From positions 1,599,001-1,663,000 of the forward strand of contig NZ_CP082966.1 in NCBI RefSeq assembly GCF_019968605.1: DNA of 64,000 bases, given 5' to 3'. The notes under the pieces are model-generated. The model made no database searches, was not told where the DNA came from, and saw only the letters and a list, made by a program, of their open reading frames with translations. The stretch is from Polaribacter litorisediminis (lineage in GTDB: Bacteria; Bacteroidota; Bacteroidia; Flavobacteriales; Flavobacteriaceae). A program made the translations under genes and the position numbers. Below are positions 57,045 to 64,000 of this stretch, piece after piece. The number at the start of each line of letters is the position of its first letter. The stretch's first letter is position 1.

Positions 57045-57083
57045 ATTATGATGAATATAGAACACAGAAAAAAGAATAGAGAG

Positions 57084-57482
57084 ATGTGTACTTTTAAACA
57101 ATCTAAAGGAATAGTCCTTTTCTTGAGTCTATTTATTCTTCTCTTTACTCTTAATTCCTGTAAATCAGAATTCGAAGATAATTCAGACCGATTTAAACTG
57201 GGTGTTTTCGAAATTCCTGCTGGAAAAGGTTTTGTAAAAGAAACGATTATCCGAAAAGACAGCATTCAAATTAGCAAACATGGCGATCATATAGATACTT
57301 TGTCTATAAAATGGAAAAATAATTTTTTCTATACCTTAAAGTATATCAATCCTAAAAACGACTTACAAAAAGATCCGATGTTTGTTCAAATTAATAAATT
57401 GAAAGAAAATTCTTATGATTTTACAGTGAAAATAGGTTTTTCAAAATTCTCTAAAAAAGCAACAATGTTTAAAGTAAAATAA
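57084..57482 (+). CDS. Small lipoprotein
   Basis: 132 residues if started at the ATG at 57084 (MCTFKQSKGIVLFLSLFILL ... NSC); the frame also opens at 57048 with 12 charged residues that would spoil the signal. Lipobox cysteine in TLNSCKSEF. The mature part is basic and beta-rich. Homologues are sometimes labelled topoisomerase IV in databases, which nothing here supports. terC begins one base after the stop. Confidence 0.75.
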   Translation: MCTFKQSKGIVLFLSLFILLFTLNSCKSEFEDNSDRFKLGVFEIPAGKGFVKETIIRKDSIQISKHGDHIDTLSIKWKNNFFYTLKYINPKNDLQKDPMFVQINKLKENSYDFTVKIGFSKFSKKATMFKVK

Positions 57483-57483
57483 T

Positions 57484-58254
57484 ATGGAAATATTTTTACA
57501 AGCAGATACTTGGATTGCTCTACTAACACTTACTTTTCTAGAAATTATATTAGGAATTGATAATGTTATTTTCATTTCAATATCCGCAAATAAACTACCA
57601 GAAAATCAAGTAAGAAAAGCTACTTTAACGGGGTTAGCTTTGGCAATGATTACAAGAATATTATTGTTGTTTAGTGTTTCTTATTTAATCGCCTTAAAAG
57701 ATCCTTTTTTAACGATAGATATTGGTTGGTTTAAAACAGGATTTACGGGCCAAAGTATTATTTTATTTCTTGGTGGTATTTTTTTATTATACAAAAGCAC
57801 CAATGAAATACGCCAAAAAGTTGAGCATACCAATGAAGAGCAAATTTTAAAAACACCGAAAGTTATTTCTTTTAAAAGTGTTATTGTGCAGATAATTTTA
57901 ATTGATATTGTTTTTTCTTTTGATAGTATTTTAACAGCTGTAGGTATGACAAATGGTGTTGATGGAGCCTTAATAATAATGGTTATTGCAGTGATTCTTT
58001 CCATTATTATGATGATGCTTTTCTCGCAACCCATTAATAAATTTGTCAATAGAAATCCAACGATTCAAATGTTAGCTTTATCCTTTTTAATTTTAATAGG
58101 TTTTATGCTAATCACAGAGGGCGCACATTTATCACACACCGAATTTTTTAACAAAACTGTAGGTGTTATTCCTAAGGGATATTTGTACTTTGCGATCGCA
58201 TTTTCATTAGGAGTAGAAATGTTGAATTTAAAATTAAGAAAGAAAAAAGAGTAA
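57484..58254 (+). CDS. TerC-family membrane protein
   Basis: 256 residues with seven or more helices. TerC hallmarks: LEIILGIDNVIFISI near residue 20 and IDIVFSFDSILTAVGMT near 140, each with a metal-binding acidic residue in a helix. The family includes manganese exporters (Alx/YkoY/MeeF) and tellurium-resistance proteins; metal specificity is not determinable. Closely spaced with the lipoprotein gene. Confidence 0.88.
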   Translation: MEIFLQADTWIALLTLTFLEIILGIDNVIFISISANKLPENQVRKATLTGLALAMITRILLLFSVSYLIALKDPFLTIDIGWFKTGFTGQSIILFLGGIFLLYKSTNEIRQKVEHTNEEQILKTPKVISFKSVIVQIILIDIVFSFDSILTAVGMTNGVDGALIIMVIAVILSIIMMMLFSQPINKFVNRNPTIQMLALSFLILIGFMLITEGAHLSHTEFFNKTVGVIPKGYLYFAIAFSLGVEMLNLKLRKKKE

Positions 58255-58255
58255 T

Positions 58256-58570
58256 ATCAAACCGTTTAAAAAACATATCGTCCTTTTATTTCTGATTGTA
58301 TTTTTTCTACCATCGGGCGTGCAAATTATGCATGCTTTAGAAAATCACATCCATCCTGTATGTAGTTCTAAAATAGAAAATCATCTTCATGAAGAAGTTG
58401 TCAATTGCGACTTTCATTTCTTTAAATTAAATCAAGGTTATTTATTTCCAGATACCTATAAATCAATTTTACCAGTTACAAAAACAGCTATTATTGATGT
58501 TCAATATCATTTCTTATTAGAGTATCAACCTTTATCTTATCCGCTTCGAGGTCCACCAGTTTACCATTAA
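58256..58570 (+). CDS. Small exported His/Cys-containing protein of a metal locus, start codon unclear
   Basis: The frame reads IKPFKKHIVLLFLIVFFLPS, a signal peptide, then MHALENHIHPVC and HLHEEVVNCDFHFF, rich in His and Cys, suiting metal binding. The only standard start is GTG at 58319, inside the hydrophobic stretch, which would destroy the signal. A start at ATC (58256), exactly where homologues likely have ATG, would restore it; ATC is at best a rare start. It immediately precedes the TonB receptor. A mutated start codon is the simplest reading. Confidence 0.6.
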   Translation: MKPFKKHIVLLFLIVFFLPSGVQIMHALENHIHPVCSSKIENHLHEEVVNCDFHFFKLNQGYLFPDTYKSILPVTKTAIIDVQYHFLLEYQPLSYPLRGPPVYH

Positions 58571-58605
58571 TTATTCTTATTAATTATTAATACTAAAGCA
58601 TAAAA

Positions 58606-61035
58606 ATGACTCGAAAATTCTTTTTATGTGCATTATTTTGTTGTGTAGCTTTTGCGAGTAATACACAAACGAAAGCACGTATAATTTCGCAAGATTGTAA
58701 ATTTACTTTTACAGGTAAAGTAACTGATTTCCATGACAGTACTCCTATTATTGGTGCATCTTTATATATAGAAAACTTAAATAGATATACCACATCAGAT
58801 TTAGATGGTAATTTTGAGTTTAAAAATTTATGTAAAGGCAAGTATATTGTTGAAATTAAACATATTTCTTGCGAAACTAAAAGGGTTATAATCAACCTTA
58901 ATGAGAATTTATACAAAGATATTTTTTTAGAACATCATTTAAATGAATTGAAAGAAGTTATTGTTAAAACAACTTCAAAATCTGAAAAAACGAGTATAGA
59001 GCAATCCATTAAAAAAGCAACAATTGATAATTTTACGGATAAATCTTTAGGCGATGCATTAACCAATTTAAGTGGTGTATCTTCTTTAAATACCGGCAAT
59101 ACTATTGTAAAACCCATGATTCATGGTTTGCATAGTAGCAGATTATTAATTATTAATAATAATGTAAGAATGTTTGACCAAGAATGGGGAGATGAACATG
59201 CGCCTAATATTGATATTAATTCCAGTGAAAGAATTGATGTCATAAAAGGGGCAAATACATTAAAATTTGGGAGTGATGCTATTGGTGGTTTAATTTTAAT
59301 TAGACCTAAAAAATACACGGTTATAGATAGTATTTTTGGTAGCACAATAACCTCTTTTAATTCTAATGGTTTAGGTGGCAATATTAATTCTGAAATTGTA
59401 AAAACTTACAAATCAGGTTTGTATGCTAAAATTCAAGCAAATTACAAGCAATTTGGGGATTTTAATACCCCAGATTATAATCTTACGAATAGTGGCTTAA
59501 AAAACATAAACACTTCTTTAAGATTTGGTTACAACAGTTATGAAAAAGGTTTTAATGTTTATTATAGCTATGTAAATAATGAAATTGCTATTTTGCAATC
59601 TTCGCACATTGGTAACGTGAACGATTTGGTGAACGCTATAAATAGTCAAGAACCCAGAGTTATTGAAGATTTTTCTTATGATATCAATTTTCCAAACCAA
59701 TCTATTGTACATCATTTGGGTAAAATTGAAGCCTATAAACGTTTTAAAAATCTTGGTAAACTATCGATTCAATATGATTTGCAAATTAATAGGCGAAGAG
59801 AGTTTGATTTAAGAAGAGGCGATTTAAAAGATACTCCAGTAATTGATTTGAGGTTATTTACAAACTCATTTCAAACTGATTTAGAAATAAATTATTTTGA
59901 GAACCTTAAAATTAATACCGGTGTTCTCGCAAGATATCAACAAAATGATGCCATTGCCGGCACCGGAACGAGCCCTTTAATTCCTGATTTTGATAAATAC
60001 GATGCTGCTATCTATTCTGTAGTAAATTATAATTTAGATGAAACTAGTGAGTTAAGTGCAGGTATTCGTTATGATTTTTCTAAAATAGAGGCAAGAAAAC
60101 GGTACGATATTGAAGATTGGGAAGAAACCTATAATTATGATGAAATTTTTCCTGAATTTGAGACAGGTACCATTAATGGAACACGAATTTTAACAAAACC
60201 AAATTTTACGTTTCATAATATTTCAGCCAGTTTAGGATATTCTAAATTGTTTAAAAATGATGTAGCACTTCTAATTAATTATGGATTGGCTACAAGAGTA
60301 CCAAATCCGTCAGAATTATTTAGTGATGGCTTGCATCATTCTGCTGCCAGAATTGAAACTGGTTTGTTGACTATGGACAAAGAAACTGCCAATAAATTTA
60401 TTATTTCTTTAGAGAGAAATAATGATAATTTTGGTTTTGTAATGAGTCCGTATTTTAAACAAATAAGCGGTTTTATGCAGTTAATTCCTGTGGGTATTAC
60501 CACCACTATTCGAGGTGCCTTTCCTGTTTGGGAGTACAATCAAATAAATGCTCAAATTTTTGGAATGGATTTTGATATCAACAAGAAAATCACCAATAAT
60601 TTTCAATATCAAGGTAGTTTAAGTTTGTTACGAGGAAATAATTTGACGGATAATATTCCCCTTATTCACATGCCCTCTGCAAATTTTAACAATCGTATTA
60701 CGTATAAAAATGATCGGTTAAATCAATTATCAATTAGTTTAAAACAAAGAACTGTATTACAACAAAATCAATTTCCAGATTACAATTTTTACACATTTAA
60801 CGCAATACTACAAGAAGATGTTTTTGTAGATATTAGCGGAACACCACCTAGTTATTCACTATTTAACCTAAACACTTCTGCTGTTTTCAAAACCTCTGAA
60901 AAAGGAAGTTTAAAGGTTGAATTTAATGTAGAAAACGTATTTAATGTTGCCTACAGAGAAAACTTAAATAGGCTTCGCTATTTTGCTGATGAATTAGGTA
61001 GAAACTTCAATTTAAAAATAAAAATAAATTATTAA
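58606..61035 (+). CDS. TonB-dependent receptor, probably for zinc
   Basis: 809 residues, outer-membrane beta barrel. Signal peptide, then a carboxypeptidase-like domain (FTGKVTDFHDSTPIIGASLY), plug (IEQSIKKATIDNFTDKSLGD; VMPMIHGLHS-like PMIHGLHSSRLLI) and barrel to the terminal aromatic residue. The plug stretch MFDQEWGDEHAPNIDINSSE resembles ZnuD-type zinc receptors. Neighbours encode small His-rich exported proteins, supporting a divalent-metal role. Confidence 0.85.
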   Translation: MTRKFFLCALFCCVAFASNTQTKARIISQDCKFTFTGKVTDFHDSTPIIGASLYIENLNRYTTSDLDGNFEFKNLCKGKYIVEIKHISCETKRVIINLNENLYKDIFLEHHLNELKEVIVKTTSKSEKTSIEQSIKKATIDNFTDKSLGDALTNLSGVSSLNTGNTIVKPMIHGLHSSRLLIINNNVRMFDQEWGDEHAPNIDINSSERIDVIKGANTLKFGSDAIGGLILIRPKKYTVIDSIFGSTITSFNSNGLGGNINSEIVKTYKSGLYAKIQANYKQFGDFNTPDYNLTNSGLKNINTSLRFGYNSYEKGFNVYYSYVNNEIAILQSSHIGNVNDLVNAINSQEPRVIEDFSYDINFPNQSIVHHLGKIEAYKRFKNLGKLSIQYDLQINRRREFDLRRGDLKDTPVIDLRLFTNSFQTDLEINYFENLKINTGVLARYQQNDAIAGTGTSPLIPDFDKYDAAIYSVVNYNLDETSELSAGIRYDFSKIEARKRYDIEDWEETYNYDEIFPEFETGTINGTRILTKPNFTFHNISASLGYSKLFKNDVALLINYGLATRVPNPSELFSDGLHHSAARIETGLLTMDKETANKFIISLERNNDNFGFVMSPYFKQISGFMQLIPVGITTTIRGAFPVWEYNQINAQIFGMDFDINKKITNNFQYQGSLSLLRGNNLTDNIPLIHMPSANFNNRITYKNDRLNQLSISLKQRTVLQQNQFPDYNFYTFNAILQEDVFVDISGTPPSYSLFNLNTSAVFKTSEKGSLKVEFNVENVFNVAYRENLNRLRYFADELGRNFNLKIKINY

Positions 61036-61046
61036 AAACACAAATT

Positions 61047-61604
61047 ATGAAAACTTTAAATACAATTAAATTAGTCGCAATATTATTTATTTCAAGCATC
61101 TCAATTTCTAGTTGCTCTGATGATCACGACCATGATGATCATGACCATGAAGAAGAATTAATTACAACAGTTACCTACACTTTAACCAGTGATACTGATA
61201 TTGTTACCTTAGAATTTAAAGATTTAACGGGTGGAAGTATTGATGATGCAACTTTTAATGTTTCTACACCATTAACTGCAAATACTACATATACAGGGTC
61301 AATTCAATTATTAAATGAAACTGAATCTCCGGCAGATAATATTACTGCGGAAGTTGAAGCAGAAGGAGACGAACATGAGTTTTTCTATGCAACTTCATTG
61401 AGTGGTTTATCAATTACTAAAAGTGATGCTGATGTAAATGGAAATCCAATAGGAATAGAAACCATAGTAACCACAGGCAATGCTGGTTCAGGAACTTTAA
61501 CCATTATTTTAAAGCACGAACCAACAAAACCTAATAATGGCTCTTCTGCAGACGCAGGCGGAAGCACAGATGCTGAAGTAACTTTTAACATTACAGTGCA
61601 ATAA
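61047..61604 (+). CDS. His-rich lipoprotein of the metal-uptake locus
   Basis: 185 residues. Lipoprotein signal with cysteine in SISSCSDDHDHDDHDHEEE: the mature N-terminus is a dense His/Asp/Glu metal-binding tail. The rest is a beta-rich domain (TVTYTLTSDTDIVTLEFKDL ... ITVQ). It starts 11 bases after the TonB receptor and ends at a terminator, so it is the last gene of this operon. Probably collects zinc or copper at the surface. Confidence 0.8.
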   Translation: MKTLNTIKLVAILFISSISISSCSDDHDHDDHDHEEELITTVTYTLTSDTDIVTLEFKDLTGGSIDDATFNVSTPLTANTTYTGSIQLLNETESPADNITAEVEAEGDEHEFFYATSLSGLSITKSDADVNGNPIGIETIVTTGNAGSGTLTIILKHEPTKPNNGSSADAGGSTDAEVTFNITVQ

Positions 61605-61623
61605 ACAAGTTTTTTATTCTACT

Positions 61624-61655
61624 AAAAAGCAGCTATTTCTTTAGCTGCTTTTTTA
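61624..61655 (+). terminator. Terminator of the metal-uptake operon
   Basis: AAAAAGCAGCTA and TAGCTGCTTTTTT form a strong stem with a T tail. Confidence 0.85.
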
Positions 61656-61705
61656 TTTTTATAAACTGAATAATTCTTATTACATTTCAAACAAAATTTT
61701 TAAAT

Positions 61706-62440
61706 ATGTCTAAAGAACTTCTTTTAAATGATATAATTCTTGGTTACAGAAATTTAATTGCAGAAAGGTATGAATACAAAGATTTAAAAGAAAAATATGA
61801 TTTTCCAAAAACTATCAATGAAAAAGTAGTAAATGATATAAAAACTTATTTTTTAACGTATATCTATCCTAATTTAGAAAAAAGAGCTGAATTAGATGAG
61901 GCATTTAGCACTTTAGACGACTTTATAAAAAACCCTCAAAAGTTATTAAATTTAGTATTAGAATCCTTAAAATTACTTTTTACCCATGGCAGGCATCTTC
62001 CCAAAATATTTAATGCGGGTTTAAAAGCGATGAAATCTTTTAGAGGAGCCACAAAATTTGAAAATGCTATTGTACTAATAGCCGCTCAAGAAAATAGCAC
62101 GCCCCCTTTTACAACCAAAAAAATAAGTAAATTAATTCAACTTTTGCCTTACCACGAAATTGAAGAATTTATGAAAAACACTGAAAATTTTTTCAATATT
62201 ATTTATGATAAAGAATTGGTTGAGAAGATTAAAGAAATCATTTGCTTTTTAATTTTAAAAATGAAGAAGAAACCTAAAATATTCTCTAAAAAAGAAATTA
62301 TAGGTTTAACTTTAGCTTTAGAAACTATTTCTAAAGGAGAAGAACTGCTGAATACGTTAACTCAAAAAGATCAAGAAATTTTAATTGCCTTTGTTTTGCA
62401 AATAGAAAAAGATTATTTGCAAGAAATATTTTCAAAATAA
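61706..62440 (+). CDS. Helical protein of unknown family
   Basis: 244 residues, cytoplasmic, helical and Lys/Leu-rich (MSKELLLNDIILGYRNLIAE, FKGATKFENAIVLIA-like segment). No motif known to me. Its stop is 2 bases from the stop of the converging MFS gene. Confidence 0.7.
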   Translation: MSKELLLNDIILGYRNLIAERYEYKDLKEKYDFPKTINEKVVNDIKTYFLTYIYPNLEKRAELDEAFSTLDDFIKNPQKLLNLVLESLKLLFTHGRHLPKIFNAGLKAMKSFRGATKFENAIVLIAAQENSTPPFTTKKISKLIQLLPYHEIEEFMKNTENFFNIIYDKELVEKIKEIICFLILKMKKKPKIFSKKEIIGLTLALETISKGEELLNTLTQKDQEILIAFVLQIEKDYLQEIFSK

Positions 62441-62441
62441 G

Positions 62442-63749
62442 CTACTGTACATATTTAGTTTTTTTGATACTGCTCAATGATATAAAAGCACCTAAAAAGA
62501 AAATACCTAAAGCTAAAACACTCGTTTGAATTGTAAAAAAAGAAGTTAACAGTCCAAAGGTCACCATTCCTACAACCAAAGCTATTTTTTCTGTAACATC
62601 AAAAAAACTAAAATAAGATGCATGGTCTTTTGTTTTAGGTAATAATTTTGAATACGTAGACCTTGCTAAAGATTGAATAGCGCCCATGACCAAGCCAATT
62701 AAAGCCCCTAAAACGTAAAAATAAATATCTATGTTAGGAGTATCTTTGGTTAAATTAAAACCAATAAAACAAACCAAACCCCATATTACAATGGCTATTT
62801 TTAAAGTTTTAATATTCCCTATTTTGTTAGAAAGTCTTGAAAAAAGAAAAGCTCCCAAAATACCTACAAACTGAACTAATAAAATAGTTCCTAATAGATT
62901 TAAAGTAGGCAAGCCAAGTATTGTTCCGAAAATACCCGCCATTAAAATAATCGTCTGAACACCAATACTCAAAAGAAAAAAAGAAATCAAAAATATTTTA
63001 AGTTCTTTGTAAGCAAATAATTCATTGGCTACTTTTTTAATTTCTCTAAGACCTTTGATAAAATAATTGTCTTTTGGTAGCGATACTTTTTCTGTGTTTG
63101 GCAATTTTGCGTAGGTAATTTGGGCAAAACCCAACCACCAAATACCAACTAAAACAAAAGAAAGCTGAGAGCCAAATTGTTTGTCAAAAAAACCAAAAAC
63201 TTCAGTTTCTATAAGCACCAAACAAATAAGCAGTAAAATTATAGAGCCTGAATACCCCATCATAAATCCTTTTGCACTCACATTATCTTGCTGTCCTGGA
63301 TGTGCAATTTCTGGTAAATATGCATTGTAAAAAACAATACTCCCCCAAAACCCGATACTGGCTAAAATTGTAAATAAAATACCGACCCAAAGCGTTTCTT
63401 TACCTGTAAAAAAGAATAAACACATGACAGAGATAGACCCTAAGAGGCAAAAACCTTTTAAAAATTTCTTTTTGTTACCAGCATAATCTGCAATACCAGA
63501 TAACATTGGGGACATTAAGGAAACCACTAAAAATGAAAAAGCTAAAGCATAATTATACAAAGAAGTAGAATTCCATAATAATCCTAAAAATTCTATTTTA
63601 TTATCAGCATTTGCGAACCCTTCTGAAGTTGTTAAACCGGCATAATATATAGGAAAAACAGCAGTACTAATCACTAAAGAATACACAGAGTTTGCCCAAT
63701 CATAAAAAGCCCAAGCATTTATCAATTTTTTGTCTCCAATTTTTAACAT
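62442..63749 (-). CDS. MFS transporter, UMF1/Atg22-like
   Basis: 435 residues, 12 helices. The N-terminus INAWAFYDWANSVYSLVIST is the diagnostic segment of UMF1 (vacuole effluxer Atg22-like) transporters. Substrate not known; Atg22 members export amino acids. It is downstream of the M48 peptidase gene on the same strand, separated by a terminator-like hairpin. Confidence 0.88.
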   Translation of the reverse strand: MLKIGDKKLINAWAFYDWANSVYSLVISTAVFPIYYAGLTTSEGFANADNKIEFLGLLWNSTSLYNYALAFSFLVVSLMSPMLSGIADYAGNKKKFLKGFCLLGSISVMCLFFFTGKETLWVGILFTILASIGFWGSIVFYNAYLPEIAHPGQQDNVSAKGFMMGYSGSIILLLICLVLIETEVFGFFDKQFGSQLSFVLVGIWWLGFAQITYAKLPNTEKVSLPKDNYFIKGLREIKKVANELFAYKELKIFLISFFLLSIGVQTIILMAGIFGTILGLPTLNLLGTILLVQFVGILGAFLFSRLSNKIGNIKTLKIAIVIWGLVCFIGFNLTKDTPNIDIYFYVLGALIGLVMGAIQSLARSTYSKLLPKTKDHASYFSFFDVTEKIALVVGMVTFGLLTSFFTIQTSVLALGIFFLGAFISLSSIKKTKYVQ

Positions 63750-63763
63750 ATATCTATTTTATA

Positions 63764-63797
63764 AAAAAGCCATTCAAAATTATTTTTTTGAACGGCT
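63764..63797 (-). terminator. Terminator after the M48 peptidase gene
   Basis: AGCCATTCAAAA and TTTTGAACGGCT pair with one mismatch; on the minus strand a TTTTTTAT stretch follows. Confidence 0.6.
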
Positions 63798-63834
63798 AAA
63801 TATATGAAAACTTATGTTAGGTCTAGTTTTTCAT

Positions 63835-64000
63835 TTACAAATTTCCTTTTGCGTTATATGTTGCTGCATATTTTTTAGCAGTTGGCAAATAATTTTTTAA
63901 ATCTTGAATTCTAGATTCATTCGAAGGGTGTGTACTTAAAATTTCTGGTTGAGAACCACCTTTAGAGGTTTGACTCATTCTTACCCAAACTTCTGCAGCT
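63835..64000 (-). CDS. M48-family metallopeptidase, C-terminal end only
   Basis: The 55 visible residues (EVWVRMSQTSKGGSQPEILS, THPSNESRIQDLKNYLPTAK) match the C-terminus of M48 (LoiP/YcaL-like) peptidases: the THPSxxxRI segment follows the catalytic domain. The HExxH motif lies beyond the window. The stop is TAA at 63835-63837. Confidence 0.8.
   Translation of the reverse strand, partial: AAEVWVRMSQTSKGGSQPEILSTHPSNESRIQDLKNYLPTAKKYAATYNAKGNL

Overview
The window is from a low-GC marine-type Bacteroidota, most likely a Flavobacteriaceae member close to Polaribacter or Tenacibaculum. The evidence is AT-rich DNA, TAnnTTTG-type -7 promoter elements, genes without clear Shine-Dalgarno sites, a subtilisin with a type IX secretion C-terminal domain, a MutS2 without an Smr domain, a gamma/tau subunit without the zinc module, and Bacteroidota families such as DUF6090 and YwqK-like proteins. 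The genus is an inference from general protein similarity; no rRNA or tRNA gene was found.

Layout. 1-25.6 kb is mainly core chromosome: a GH81 laminarinase cut by the window edge, folE, hisS, a yihY/lipoprotein/pentapeptide/nadC run, rlmH, a membrane AraC regulator, rdgB, a FecCD/ABC-ATPase pair, an M28 lipoprotein peptidase, msrA, dnaX, two divergent cation/proton antiporters, miaE, a Dps-like protein and mnmE. 25.6-45.9 kb, starting directly after the 3' end of mnmE, is an accessory region. It holds a decayed tyrosine integrase, an Mrr-like endonuclease remnant, a group II intron fragment, a lipoprotein-type katG, a complete group II intron without an ORF, an RloC/PrrC-like ATPase, a CPBP protease with an AraC regulator, a DUF6090 protein, an interrupted HTH gene, an McrB/DUF2357-like pair, a nonsense-interrupted thioredoxin, a 39-residue membrane protein, an ISAs1 fragment and a frameshifted AbiE locus. 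45.9-64 kb is core again: ung, mutS2, duplicated cold-shock genes, a flavin oxidoreductase, the subtilisin, mnmA, purB, terC, a probable zinc-uptake locus, an MFS transporter and the end of an M48 peptidase.

Most interesting structure. Many minus-strand accessory genes are each followed by a 75-150 bp imperfect palindromic repeat, giving an integron-cassette-like arrangement without a visible integron integrase. At least one repeat ends in GTTGGGC/GCCCAAC, which fits the attC core-site pattern. A 718-bp group II intron with intact ends, domain V and branch-point A but no reverse transcriptase sits inside one of these repeats, recalling group IIC-attC introns. Separately, three copies of a ~227-bp MITE with near-identical inverted ends and 9-bp target duplications lie in intergenic regions across core and accessory DNA. 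Several defence or accessory genes are broken by single events: abiEii, the HTH gene, the thioredoxin, and possibly the ABC ATPase and the start of the zinc-locus gene.
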